Source of the DNA: Pseudomonadales bacterium | GTDB lineage: Bacteria > Pseudomonadota > Gammaproteobacteria > Pseudomonadales > Azotimanducaceae | Assembly (NCBI GenBank): GCA_022825925.1 | Contig: JAJDVW010000073.1 | Coordinates: forward strand, 1-64,000 | DNA length: 64,000 nt | Reading direction: 5' to 3' | The notes under the pieces: model-generated | Database searches by the model: none | Told to the model about the DNA's origin: nothing | What the model saw: only the letters and a program-made list of their open reading frames with translations | Translations under genes and position numbers: made by a program | In this document: piece by piece, positions 8,874 to 17,356 of the stretch | Layout: each line of letters opens with the position of its first letter | Numbering within the stretch: position 1 is the stretch's first letter

Positions 8874-8891
8874 TGCACTAGCGTAAGTGCA
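8874..8891. promoter_or_regulatory. Palindromic operator candidate upstream of the XRE-ImmA gene
   Basis: TGCACTAGCGTAAGTGCA is a perfect 6-bp inverted repeat around a 6-bp centre. It sits 37 bp before the GTG start of the XRE-family regulator. Such regulators usually repress their own operon by binding a palindrome near the promoter, so this is the obvious operator candidate. The rest of the 272-bp gap upstream (8656-8873) shows no gene. Confidence 0.5.
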
Positions 8892-8927
8892 GGATCCGTC
8901 TCTCCGGGCGCGGATCCAGGAGGCTCG

Positions 8928-10031
8928 GTGACAAATCCGCTCATCGGTACGCGCATCAAGGCGTTCAGGCAGGCGCGGGGAGTCTCGCAGGATGAGCTGG
9001 CGCGCGCGTTGGGGTTCAAGGATCGTCAGATCGTGTCTGCCATCGAGACAGGTGTCCGTCGCGTTGGCGCGGAGGAGTTGCTGCTGGTGATGGAGCACCT
9101 CTCCGTGCCGCTGGACCACTTCACCGACCCGTATCGGCTTGATGGGGAGGGGATGTTCTCGTGGCGGCAGATGGGCGTGCCGCGGGAACGACTGATGGAG
9201 TACGAGACGATGGCGGGGCGGTGGATCGGTGGTTACCGGGTCATGGCGTCGCAGGTCGGCCGGAAGCCGAGGTTGATGCGGCAGGCGCTCGGTCTCACGA
9301 AGCTGTCGAGCTTCGAGGAGGCTACGGAGGCCGGAGAACGGTTAGTCACTGAGTTCGGCCTGGGGCCCGTGCCAGGGCTGAGGCTTGCCGAGGTGGTGGA
9401 GCGGCTCGGTATCCTCGTGTTGCTGGTCGACGCTTACGCTGGAATCTCGGGGGCGGCGTGCCGTCTACCGGACCTGGACACGGTCCTGATTGCACGTGGA
9501 GAAGCGAGGGGCCGTCGCAACTTTGATCTGGCGCACGAGTTGTTCCACATCCTGACCTGGGACGCGATGCCGCCGGAACACGTTGAGGACGCGGTCGACT
9601 TCAGCGGGAATCGGGTGGAGCAACTTGCCAACAGCTTCGCGGCAGCGGTGTTGATGCCGAGGGACTCGCTGGCCCCGCTTGCGGACTGGGCATCGCTGGA
9701 TACGGAAGCGCTTTGCGTGCGGTTGAATGCGACAGCGGAGGATTTGCAGGTGACGTCCTCCGCGTTGCGGTGGCGGCTCGCGACGCTCGGAGCACTGAGC
9801 AGGAAGCGGGCGCGTGCACTACCGGAGGGGGCGCTACGGAACAATGGGCAGGCGAGACCGAGGGGTAGCGTGCCAGCGCCATTCTCCAGGGGTTTCGCGG
9901 AAGTGCTGGCGGCCGGAATCGATGATGGTTACATATCGGTTCGACGTGCTGCGGAGTTGGTCGGACTCCCGATCGAAGGCTTGGAGGAGTTGTTCGCCGC
10001 ACATGGCGTAGCGCAAGCGATTGACCTGTGA
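8928..10031 (+). CDS. XRE-family regulator with ImmA/IrrE zinc metallopeptidase domain
   Basis: A 367-residue protein starting at GTG after an AGGAGG sequence. Residues 5-65 are a Cro/C1-type helix-turn-helix (RIKAFRQARGVSQDELARAL). Residues about 140-250 are an ImmA/IrrE (DUF955) domain with the zinc signature HELFH (203-207) and a downstream glutamate (E231 in VEQLANSFAAAVLMP). Such fusions act as proteolysis-linked repressors or antitoxins. The next gene overlaps by 4 nt (GTGA), so the two are translationally coupled, as in a toxin-antitoxin pair. Confidence 0.88.
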   Translation: MTNPLIGTRIKAFRQARGVSQDELARALGFKDRQIVSAIETGVRRVGAEELLLVMEHLSVPLDHFTDPYRLDGEGMFSWRQMGVPRERLMEYETMAGRWIGGYRVMASQVGRKPRLMRQALGLTKLSSFEEATEAGERLVTEFGLGPVPGLRLAEVVERLGILVLLVDAYAGISGAACRLPDLDTVLIARGEARGRRNFDLAHELFHILTWDAMPPEHVEDAVDFSGNRVEQLANSFAAAVLMPRDSLAPLADWASLDTEALCVRLNATAEDLQVTSSALRWRLATLGALSRKRARALPEGALRNNGQARPRGSVPAPFSRGFAEVLAAGIDDGYISVRRAAELVGLPIEGLEELFAAHGVAQAIDL

Positions 10032-10540
10032 ACGAAACGTCTGCGCGGGGGACGGCGGTTCTCGTGGACACGAACGTGATCATCGAAGCGCATCGCACGA
10101 AGGGTTGGCGTGCGCTGGTCGGCGGGTACGCCGTGGAGACGGTGGAGGACTGCGTGACCGAGACGCAGACGGGGTTTCAGCGGCGACGGTCCGAGGAGGC
10201 GATCAACAGAGACCAGTTGCTTGAGTCGCTGGCGAATGTCCACGCCGTCAACGATCTGGAACGTGCGGAACTCGCCGTGCGGGTGCACGGCATCGCGTTG
10301 GATCTCGGAGAGTGGTCTTTGTGGGCGCACGCGCGGGGTCGCGGAGAGCCTTGGGTGCTGTGCGGTCCGGACAAGGCAAGTTTGCGATGCGGAGTCCGGC
10401 TTGGGTTCCGAGAGCGGCTTGTGTCGCTCCAGGGACTGCTGCACGCGGTGGGTCATCAGCCCAAGCTGGCGCTGAGACAGCAGTACACGAAGCAGTGGCT
10501 CGACTTGACTCTGGGGCAACTGGTTCTGGAGGAGCGATGA
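10028..10540 (+). CDS. PIN-like domain protein, probable toxin partner of the XRE-ImmA protein
   Basis: A 170-residue protein whose start overlaps the stop of the XRE-ImmA gene by 4 nt. VLVDTNVIIEAH near the N-terminus carries the first PIN-type aspartate (Asp14), E31/E38-like acidic residues follow, and VLCGPDKASLR offers a later catalytic Asp. This is the arrangement of PIN nucleases. The family is a divergent one often found next to XRE-COG2856 proteins. RNase activity and toxicity are inferred. Confidence 0.7.
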   Translation: MNETSARGTAVLVDTNVIIEAHRTKGWRALVGGYAVETVEDCVTETQTGFQRRRSEEAINRDQLLESLANVHAVNDLERAELAVRVHGIALDLGEWSLWAHARGRGEPWVLCGPDKASLRCGVRLGFRERLVSLQGLLHAVGHQPKLALRQQYTKQWLDLTLGQLVLEER

Positions 10541-10592
10541 GGGGCGGGCATCGAATCGAGCCGTGCGCCGCCGGGGCGGCTCTCGAGTCGCC

Positions 10593-11957
10593 CTACCCCT
10601 TGAACTGCCCGACGATCCCCGAGATCGACTCCTTCGCGTCCCCGAACAGCATGCGCGTGTTCGTGCCGAAGAAGAGCGGGTTGTCGACGCCGGCGAAGCC
10701 GGACGCCATCGAGCGCTTCAGCACGAACACTGTGCGCGCGCGGTCCACGTCGATGATCGGCATGCCGTAGATGGGGCTCGCCTCGTCCGTGCGGGCCGCG
10801 GGGTTGACGACGTCGTTCGCGCCGATGACGACGGCCACGTCGACGCCGTCCATGCGCGGGTTGATGTCCTCCATCTCGACGAGCTGGTCGTAGGACACGC
10901 TCGCCTCCGCGAGCAGCACGTTCATGTGCCCCGGCATGCGCCCGGCGACCGGGTGGATCGCGTACGTCACCTCGGCGCCGTTCTCCTCGAGCAGGTCCGC
11001 GAGTTCCCGGACGACGTGCTGGGCCTGCGCCACCGCCATGCCGTAGCCCGGCACGAAGCTCACCGACGACGACGCCTCCAGGATCAGGTAGGCGTCCTCC
11101 ACGTTGATCGGCTTCACCTCGCCTTCGACCTTGGTTGCGGCCTTCACCGCGCCGAACCCGCTAAAGAGCACGTTGGCGAGCGAGCGGTTCATCGCCTTGC
11201 ACATGATGTTGGTCAGGATGATCCCGGCCGCGCCGACGAGGGAGCCCGCGACGATGAGGATGTTGTTGTTGATCGCGAAGCCCGCGGCGCACGCGGCGAG
11301 TCCCGAGTAGCTGTTGAGGAGCGAGATCACCACCGGCATGTCCGCCCCGCCGATGGGGATGACCGCCATGATGCCGAGCAGCAGGGCCAGGCCGATGATC
11401 GCGTAGAACACCCACGACGTGGTCGAGGGCTCCATGGTGAACATGACGCCCACCGCGATGAGCGCCGCGAGCAGGAGCCCGTTGATGAACCGCTGGCCCG
11501 CGAACACCAAGGCGCGGCTCACCATCACTTCCGCGAGCTTGCCCCAGGCCACCACCGAGCCCGACGCCGTGACCGCGCCGATGAGGATGGAGAGGAAGGC
11601 CACGAAGGCCGTGAACGCCGCGACGTCCTGCTGCCCGTGGATCGCCGCCCAGCCCACGAGGAGGCTTGCCGCGCCTCCCGAGCCGTTGAAGAGCGCCACC
11701 ATCTCGGGCATCGACGTCATCGCGACCAGCCGCGACGCGACCGCGCCGATGGCCGCGCCGACGATGGCGCCGGCCGCGATCCACTCGTAGCTGACGATCT
11801 CCCGCGACGTCAGGGTCACCACGATGGCGAGGAGCATGCCGATGGAGGACAGTGCGTTGCCGCGCCGGGCGGTCGCCGGCGAGGCGAGCATCTTGAGCCC
11901 GAAGATGAACAGCGCCGCCGCGGCGATGTACGCGACATTGATGAGGACGGGGCCCAT
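10593..11957 (-). CDS. pntB: NAD(P) transhydrogenase subunit beta
   Basis: A 454-residue product. The N-terminal half has about eight transmembrane helices forming part of the proton channel (INVAYIAAAALFIFGLKMLA onwards). The C-terminal about 180 residues are the NADP(H)-binding dIII domain (SVSFVPGYGMAVAQAQ, GANDVVNPAA, MPIIDVDRARTV). The start codon overlaps the stop of the preceding subunit by one nucleotide. Together with the two upstream genes it forms proton-translocating transhydrogenase, which drives hydride transfer from NADH to NADP+. Confidence 0.96.
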   Translation of the reverse strand: MGPVLINVAYIAAAALFIFGLKMLASPATARRGNALSSIGMLLAIVVTLTSREIVSYEWIAAGAIVGAAIGAVASRLVAMTSMPEMVALFNGSGGAASLLVGWAAIHGQQDVAAFTAFVAFLSILIGAVTASGSVVAWGKLAEVMVSRALVFAGQRFINGLLLAALIAVGVMFTMEPSTTSWVFYAIIGLALLLGIMAVIPIGGADMPVVISLLNSYSGLAACAAGFAINNNILIVAGSLVGAAGIILTNIMCKAMNRSLANVLFSGFGAVKAATKVEGEVKPINVEDAYLILEASSSVSFVPGYGMAVAQAQHVVRELADLLEENGAEVTYAIHPVAGRMPGHMNVLLAEASVSYDQLVEMEDINPRMDGVDVAVVIGANDVVNPAARTDEASPIYGMPIIDVDRARTVFVLKRSMASGFAGVDNPLFFGTNTRMLFGDAKESISGIVGQFKG

Positions 11958-12262
11958 CAGCCTTCCCCGCCGCGCTTCTTGAACATGCCGAGCATGCGGT
12001 CGGTGACCATGTAGCCGCCGACGACGTTGATGGTGGCGAACACGACCGCCGCCACGCCGAGCACGGTGGCGACCGTCGCCTGACCCGCGTCGGCAGCCGC
12101 CCCGGCCGCCATCAGCGCCCCGACCAGGGTGATCCCGGAGATCGCGTTCGCGCCGGACATCAGCGGCGTGTGCAGGGTCGCCGGGACCTTCGAGATGAGC
12201 TCGAAGCCCAGGAAGATGGACAGGACCAGGATGAAGGCCAGAAAGACGGGGATCAGTTCCAC
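11957..12262 (-). CDS. pntAB: NAD(P) transhydrogenase alpha subunit, membrane part (PntAB type)
   Basis: A 101-residue membrane segment with three to four helices (LIPVFLAFILVLSIFLGFEL; ISGITLVGALMAAGAA). It is a separate gene here, as in split-alpha transhydrogenases. I start it at GTG 12262 because GGAG lies just upstream and the frame then begins with MELIPVFL; an upstream in-frame start exists but would add a Pro-rich, unlikely N-terminus. It lies between pntAA (28 bp) and pntB (1-nt overlap). Confidence 0.9.
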   Translation of the reverse strand: MELIPVFLAFILVLSIFLGFELISKVPATLHTPLMSGANAISGITLVGALMAAGAAADAGQATVATVLGVAAVVFATINVVGGYMVTDRMLGMFKKRGGEG

Positions 12263-12290
12263 GGGAAACTCCGGTCGCGCAGGGGGAGGG

Positions 12291-13433
12291 TCACTTGGCC
12301 GGGCTTCCGCCCGCGCCGTCGGCGGCAACGCCGAGGACGGCGCCGTCCCGGGCGACGACCGAGGAGGCGACGATGTCGTCCGCCGGGTCGAGCCGCAGGG
12401 CGCCGGCTTCCGCGTCCCAGAACTCCTCGATGAAGTGCGCCAGGTTCGCCGCGTACATCTCGCTGGCGTTGCGGGCCACCGCGGACGGCAGGTTGCCCTG
12501 CCCCAGCACCGTCACGCCGTCGATGTCCACGACCTGGTCCAGCACCGAGCCCTCCACGTTGCCGCCGGACTCGACGGCCATGTCCACGACCACGCTGCCG
12601 TGCTTCATCGACTCGACCATTTGCCGGGTCACGATCCGGGGCGCCGGACGGCCGAACACCTGCGCGGTCGTGATGACGACGTCCGACGCGGCGATGACGC
12701 GGTGCATGCCCTCCTGCTGCCGCGCGATCTGTTCGGGCGTCAGGGCCTTCGCATAGCCCTGTTCGGTCTGGCCGACGTCGCCGATGTCGATCTCGACGAA
12801 GCGGGCGCCGAGCGACCGTACCTGCTCGGCGACCACCGGGCGCGTGTCGAACGCCTCCACCCGCGCCCCGAGGCGCTTGGCCGTGGCGATCGCCTGCAGC
12901 CCCGCGACGCCCGCGCCGATCACGAAGACCCTGGCCGGGGGGATCGTGCCCGCGGGGGTCATCATCATCGGGAAGATGCGCGGGCTGTGGAAGGACGCCT
13001 GGATCACCGTGACGTAGCCCGCGAGACTCGCCTGCGACGACAGGGCGTCCATCTTCTGGGCGCGGGTGCTCCGCGGGATCATCTCCATGGACACCGCCGT
13101 GACTCCCGCCGCGGCGAGACGTCCGATCAGTTCGCGCTCCCGGAAGGGGTCGAGGAAGCTGATGTGGACCGAGCCCCGGGGCAGGCGATCGACGTCTTCC
13201 TCGCCCGGCTTGCGGACGCGCAGGACGATGTCGGCGCCGTGCACGCGCTCGCCGGTCCCGTCGACCGCCGCACCCGCGCCTTCGTAGTCCGCGTCCGTCA
13301 ACGCCGACCCTGCGCCGGCGCCGGACTGGACGACAACCTCGAGACCCAGCTTCGTCAGCCGCGCGACCGTCGCGGGTGTACACGCCACGCGCAACTCGCC
13401 TTCCGCAGTCTCCCTTGGGACGCCGATCAACAT
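12291..13433 (-). CDS. pntAA: NAD(P) transhydrogenase alpha subunit, soluble NAD-binding part
   Basis: A 380-residue dI domain related to alanine dehydrogenase. It begins MLIGVPRETAEGELRVACTP, the typical PntA start. The NAD-binding Rossmann loop is VFVIGAGVAGLQAIATAKRLGA (Gly-x-Gly-x-x-Gly), and FDTRPVVAEQVRSLGA follows. It ends before the first membrane helix, which is encoded by the next gene. First gene of the pntAA-pntAB-pntB operon. Confidence 0.95.
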   Translation of the reverse strand: MLIGVPRETAEGELRVACTPATVARLTKLGLEVVVQSGAGAGSALTDADYEGAGAAVDGTGERVHGADIVLRVRKPGEEDVDRLPRGSVHISFLDPFRERELIGRLAAAGVTAVSMEMIPRSTRAQKMDALSSQASLAGYVTVIQASFHSPRIFPMMMTPAGTIPPARVFVIGAGVAGLQAIATAKRLGARVEAFDTRPVVAEQVRSLGARFVEIDIGDVGQTEQGYAKALTPEQIARQQEGMHRVIAASDVVITTAQVFGRPAPRIVTRQMVESMKHGSVVVDMAVESGGNVEGSVLDQVVDIDGVTVLGQGNLPSAVARNASEMYAANLAHFIEEFWDAEAGALRLDPADDIVASSVVARDGAVLGVAADGAGGSPAK

Positions 13434-13613
13434 CGTCCCCGATCGCGACTCGACTGTGGCAAGGACATGCTCCGAGGAGGGGGGAGGCGAACCCGAAGGG
13501 CGCGTAGGTTACAGGCTCGCGGACCCGTTTTCGAGCGGGCCGGCGGCACGCGGCACGCGCGTCCCGGAGGCCCGGTGATAGCATCCCGCGAACCAGCAGG
13601 CAGGAGCCCCCCC

Positions 13614-14480
13614 ATGGACGTAGGCGTCGCCGTTCCCTTCAGCCACCGCACGCCGGTGGACTACATCGCCGCCGCGGCACGGCACATCGAGGAACTCGGC
13701 TTCGCGTCGATCTGGGCGCCGGAACACGTGCTGTTCTTTCCCGAGTACGCGTCGTCGTACCCATACTCCGACGACGGCAGGATCCCCGGCAACCCGGAGG
13801 GGATCCTCGATCCGTTCACGGCCCTGACCTTCGTCGCCGCCCATACCTCGCGCATCCGTCTCGGCACCGGCATCTGCCTCGTGCCGCAGCGCCAGCCCGT
13901 GTACACGGCCAAGATGGTCGCGGACCTCGACTATCTCTCCGGCGGACGCTTCGAGTTCGGCGTCGGCATCGGCTGGCTCGAGGAGGAGTTCGACAACCTG
14001 CAGATGAGCTTCCGGGCCCGGGCACAACGTTGCGCGGAGTACATCGACGCCATGAAGGCCCTGTGGACGCAACCCGTGTCGAGCTTCGAGGGACCCACGG
14101 TGCGCCTGTCGCCCTGCTACATGAACCCGAAACCGGTACAGAAGCCGCATCCGCCGATCCTGTTCGGTGGGGAGAGCGACGCCGCCGTGCGTCGGGTGGT
14201 GACCCAGGGCGACGGCTGGTATGCCTACAACCTCGACCCCGACGCCGCGCGCGCCGGGTTCGCGCGGCTCGACGCCCGGCTCCGGGACGCCGGCCGCGAT
14301 CCGGCGTCCGTACGCAGGTACGTCGGCGTGGCGAGACGACGCGTCACGCCGGACATCGTCGACGCGTACCGGGACGCGGGCGCCGACCAGGTCATCATGC
14401 CGCTGTTCGCCACGAACCTCGAAGACCTCCAGCGGCGCGCCGACCGGCTGGTCGTGGCGTGCGCCCTGCAGGCCGCGTAA
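13614..14480 (+). CDS. Luciferase-like (LLM) flavin or F420-dependent monooxygenase
   Basis: A 288-residue TIM-barrel oxidoreductase. Landmarks are FASIWAPEHVLFF near the N-terminus, RIRLGTGICLVPQRQPVYTA, LSGGRFEFGVGIGWLEEEF and HPPILFGGESDAAVRRV. This resembles the TIGR03619-type F420-dependent class, but cofactor choice (FMN or F420) cannot be read from sequence. The ATG was chosen because all landmark motifs start right after it and an AGGAG-like sequence precedes it. The MaoC-like gene follows after 10 bp, indicating an operon. Confidence 0.88.
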   Translation: MDVGVAVPFSHRTPVDYIAAAARHIEELGFASIWAPEHVLFFPEYASSYPYSDDGRIPGNPEGILDPFTALTFVAAHTSRIRLGTGICLVPQRQPVYTAKMVADLDYLSGGRFEFGVGIGWLEEEFDNLQMSFRARAQRCAEYIDAMKALWTQPVSSFEGPTVRLSPCYMNPKPVQKPHPPILFGGESDAAVRRVVTQGDGWYAYNLDPDAARAGFARLDARLRDAGRDPASVRRYVGVARRRVTPDIVDAYRDAGADQVIMPLFATNLEDLQRRADRLVVACALQAA

Positions 14481-14490
14481 GGAGCCCACG

Positions 14491-15264
14491 ATGAACGTCC
14501 ACAACGCAGTCGCCCGCAACTACTCCGAGGAGTCCGAGAACCGGATCCATAGCGACGGCGCCGCGCGCACCTTCGGCTTCGATGCCGCCCTCGTGCCGGG
14601 TGTCGCGGTGTTCGGCCACATGACCCGGCCCCTGGTGGAGTCCCTCGGCGCCGACTGGCTCGGCGGCTACTCGGCGGATGTCCGCCTCATCAAGCCGACC
14701 TACGACGGCGACGAACTCGCGATCGAGCACTCGGAGGAGGCCGGTGAACAGGTCGTCCGCTGCACGGGCCGGGGCGTCCTGATCGCCGAGCTGCGCTCCC
14801 GGGCCGAGGTTCCGGCCGTCGAGGCGATGGCCGCGGTCCCCGGCGGGTCGCCCGTCGACGGGAAGCCGGAGATCGCGTGGGACCTCATTCACGTCGGCGA
14901 AGCCTTCCCGGCGTTCCGCTGGTCGCCCGACCTCGAAGAGCAGGCCCTGTACGCCGGCCACGTCGACGACGACCTCCCCATCTGGCAGACCGACCTGCTC
15001 CATCCGCACGGGGTCCTCTGGATGGCGAACACGGCGCTGTCGCGGCGGTTCCGTCTACCCGCATGGCTGCACGTCGGTTCGCGGATCGTGTTCCGCGAAC
15101 CCGTGCGCATCGGCGACGAGATCGAAGTGCGGGCGGTGCCGGTCGAGAAGTGGCGGCGCAAGGGGCACGAGTTCATCGATCTGTACGTCGCCTACGTCGT
15201 GGACGACGTCGTGAAGACGGAGATCCGCCACACCGCCATCTTCAAGATCGCGTCGCGGAGCTGA
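14491..15264 (+). CDS. MaoC-like double hot-dog dehydratase family protein
   Basis: A 257-residue protein with AAGGAG 6 nt before the ATG. The N-terminal hot-dog half contains DGAARTFGFDAALVPGVAVF and GHMTRPLVE, the C-terminal half WLHVGSRIVFREPVRIGDEI. Such proteins hydrate enoyl-CoA or bind acyl groups; the MaoC catalytic Asp/His pair is not clear-cut, so it may be an acyl-binding relative. It follows the LLM oxidoreductase with 10 bp spacing and precedes a secreted protein by 5 bp. Confidence 0.72.
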   Translation: MNVHNAVARNYSEESENRIHSDGAARTFGFDAALVPGVAVFGHMTRPLVESLGADWLGGYSADVRLIKPTYDGDELAIEHSEEAGEQVVRCTGRGVLIAELRSRAEVPAVEAMAAVPGGSPVDGKPEIAWDLIHVGEAFPAFRWSPDLEEQALYAGHVDDDLPIWQTDLLHPHGVLWMANTALSRRFRLPAWLHVGSRIVFREPVRIGDEIEVRAVPVEKWRRKGHEFIDLYVAYVVDDVVKTEIRHTAIFKIASRS

Positions 15265-15269
15265 CCGCG

Positions 15270-15779
15270 ATGCGGGGGTTTCCGTCCGCACGGATCGCGG
15301 TCTGGGCCGTGCTCCTCCTCGGATTCACGGCCGCGGCGGCACCACCGGCCGAACTGCCCGCCAGGACGCTCGCCGACGCGGACATCGCCGTGCCGGAGGA
15401 TCTGCCCGCCGGGGCACTGCTGATCGTCGGCTTCTCGCGCGGGTCGAACGCCCAGACCGAGCCGTGGCGCAAGCGGGTGGACGCCGACGCCGAACTCGCG
15501 CCGCTGGCCTACAGCGTCCTCGTCCTCGAAGGCGCGCCCCGCTGGGTACGGGGTCTTATCGTCCGCGGCGTGCGGCGCGCCGTGCCCGACGACCAGCACG
15601 ACTCGGTGCTGGTCGTCACGCAGGACGGGGACGCATGGCGCGCGTGGGTCGGCTTCGAGCCCGAGTCGCAGGACGCCGCGTACGTCGTGCGCCTGGACGG
15701 CCTCGGCGGGATTTGCTTCCGGCACGTCGGGACGGTGTCCGAGGAGGTCCTGCTCGCGAGCCGGGACGCGCCCTGTTAG
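15270..15779 (+). CDS. Secreted protein, thioredoxin-fold-like, function unknown
   Basis: A 169-residue protein with a clear signal peptide (AVWAVLLLGFTAAAAPPA). The mature part (ALLIVGFSRGSNAQTEPWRK, then VLVLEGAPRWVRGLIVRG and a C-terminal GICFRHVG) looks like a thioredoxin-type alpha/beta fold without a CxxC motif. The start is 5 nt after the MaoC-like gene, so it probably belongs to that operon. The function was not recognised. Confidence 0.6.
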   Translation: MRGFPSARIAVWAVLLLGFTAAAAPPAELPARTLADADIAVPEDLPAGALLIVGFSRGSNAQTEPWRKRVDADAELAPLAYSVLVLEGAPRWVRGLIVRGVRRAVPDDQHDSVLVVTQDGDAWRAWVGFEPESQDAAYVVRLDGLGGICFRHVGTVSEEVLLASRDAPC

Positions 15780-15795
15780 CGCCCCGGACGCGCAG

Positions 15796-16902
15796 TCACT
15801 CTGCCACCGGATCGACGGGTCCTTCCAGCGCGCCCATCGCCTTCGCGCGCTGCACGCGACGGCGCCGGGCCAGTTCGCGCATGTCCGTCGTCGCGTCCGT
15901 CTCATCGACGATTTCCAGGCCGAGCAGCGTCTCGATGACGTCTTCCATGGTCACGATGCCCGCCATGCCGCCAAACTCGTCGAGCACCACCGCCAGGTGC
16001 TCCTGGCGCGCACGCAGGGCGGTGAACAGGTCGGTGATGGCGTAGGTCTCATCGACGGCCACGATGTCGCGGCGCACGGCTGCGATCCGCTGCTCGCCGC
16101 GTCCCTCGACCAGCGCCATGAGCAGGTCGGCCCGCAACACGTACCCCGTGATGTGGTCCTTGGACTCGTCGTGGACGGGTATGCGGGAAAACGGCAGGCT
16201 TTTCACCTCCCTGTAGTAGTCGGCGATGCTCTCGTCTTCCGCGGCCACCTCGACGACCGTACGGGGAGTCATCACATCGCCTACCTGAACCGTCTGGAAG
16301 CGGATGAGATGGCCGATCATCTCGCTCTCCTCCGCCTCGAACACGCCCTCCTCGGCGCCGAGTTCCGCCATCGCCAGGAAGTCGGTGCGCGTCAGGATCG
16401 GCTGGGTCGTGCCCCGCTTCAGCCGGCGGGTGATGTACTGGCTCAGCCAGACGAAGGGCCCCAGCCCCACGGTAAGCAGCCGCAGGGAGTGCACCGTGAA
16501 GGTGACGAAGTACTGCCAGTACAGCGCGCCGATCGTCTTGGGCACGATTTCCGAGAAGACCAGGATCGCGATGGTCATGGTTGCCGGAACCGCGACCCTG
16601 GTGATCCAAGGATTCGCCTCGGCCCAGAGCGCCGCCGCCTGCTCCCCCACGCCTATCGCGCCGACGGTGTGGGCGATGGTGTTGAGCGTCAGGATCGCGG
16701 CCAGGGGACGGTCCACGTTGGCCTTGAAGTCCTCCAGATAGCGCCCGACCCGAGTACCTTGCCCGAACCTCAGCCGCGCATGGCTCGGCGTGATGCTGAG
16801 GAGGACGGCCTCCCACAACGAGCAGAAGAACGAGAAGATCAGGGCGAGGAAGAAGAAGGAGAGGAGCAGGCTGTACATCAACGGAACCTGCCGCCGGGAC
16901 AC
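15796..16902 (-). CDS. CNNM/HlyC-CorC-type membrane protein with CBS domains
   Basis: A 368-residue inner-membrane protein. The first about 190 residues form the CNNM (DUF21) transmembrane domain with four helices (SLLLSFFFLALIFSFFCSLW; ILTLNTIAHTVGAIGVG; VPATMTIAILVFSEIVPKTI). Two CBS motifs follow (GDVMTPRTVVEVAAEDESI and HLAVVLDEFGGMAGIVTMED). The family includes Mg2+/divalent-cation transporters. A CorC_HlyC C-terminal domain is absent, as in shorter members. The start is uncertain: GTG at 16902 gives eight extra residues; ATG at 16878 starts at MYSLLLS, just before the first helix. Confidence 0.85.
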   Translation of the reverse strand: MSRRQVPLMYSLLLSFFFLALIFSFFCSLWEAVLLSITPSHARLRFGQGTRVGRYLEDFKANVDRPLAAILTLNTIAHTVGAIGVGEQAAALWAEANPWITRVAVPATMTIAILVFSEIVPKTIGALYWQYFVTFTVHSLRLLTVGLGPFVWLSQYITRRLKRGTTQPILTRTDFLAMAELGAEEGVFEAEESEMIGHLIRFQTVQVGDVMTPRTVVEVAAEDESIADYYREVKSLPFSRIPVHDESKDHITGYVLRADLLMALVEGRGEQRIAAVRRDIVAVDETYAITDLFTALRARQEHLAVVLDEFGGMAGIVTMEDVIETLLGLEIVDETDATTDMRELARRRRVQRAKAMGALEGPVDPVAE

Positions 16903-17039
16903 GGAAAGTTCGTTATTGGACCCGGTTTGTCATTGGGGACCATGGGACGATTGTACTAGTGCTCCGGGCGTTTCCACGGAGGACGCCGATATCGACGCTC
17001 CTCGGGCGACTCGCCCTGTCCGGCCTGGGCGCGAAGCCG

Positions 17040-17320
17040 TCGATTCACCGAGGCGTCGACCGCGCCCCGGCGTCGGGTTCCGACGCGCACCGCGGTCGAA
17101 CCCGCGGCGTCCGCGCGTGCCCAGGACCAGCAGCTCCGCGGACAGTTCCCTCGCCACGTCGGCACCCTGCCGGTTGGCGCATTGGCGAAGTGCGTCACCC
17201 GGAGCGAGCCGCGGCGCGCGCGGTGCGTCCTGCCGACGGAACCACGCGGCCAGATGCAGAGACTGGCACGAGCTTGCAGGGCCCAGCGCAACACGGGGAC
17301 GGTCGGCACCCAGGAAGTCG
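17040..17320 (-). pseudogene. Decayed universal stress protein (UspA-like) fragment
   Basis: In the 454-bp gap between the CNNM gene and the enoyl-CoA hydratase, one minus-strand frame encodes DVARELSAELLVLGTRGRRG (about 17100-17160), which follows the UspA C-terminal motif (adenosine-binding D-L-I-V-M-G-T-x-G-R-x-G). The sequence before and after it falls in other frames and is not conserved. I read it as a frameshifted remnant. Nothing else recognisable lies in the gap. Confidence 0.35.
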
Positions 17321-17356
17321 AACGCCGGCGCGTCCCCGGACGGGCGACCAGGCCCC

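Noticed and set aside
10563-12014. Long plus-strand open frame (about 480 codons) opposite the transhydrogenase genes
   Set aside because: Low-complexity His/Arg/Asp translation typical of antisense high-GC frames; the opposite strand encodes clear PntB and PntAB.
12129-13600. Plus-strand frame extending the LLM monooxygenase far upstream
   Set aside because: The extension is antisense to pntAA; the family begins at the ATG at 13614.
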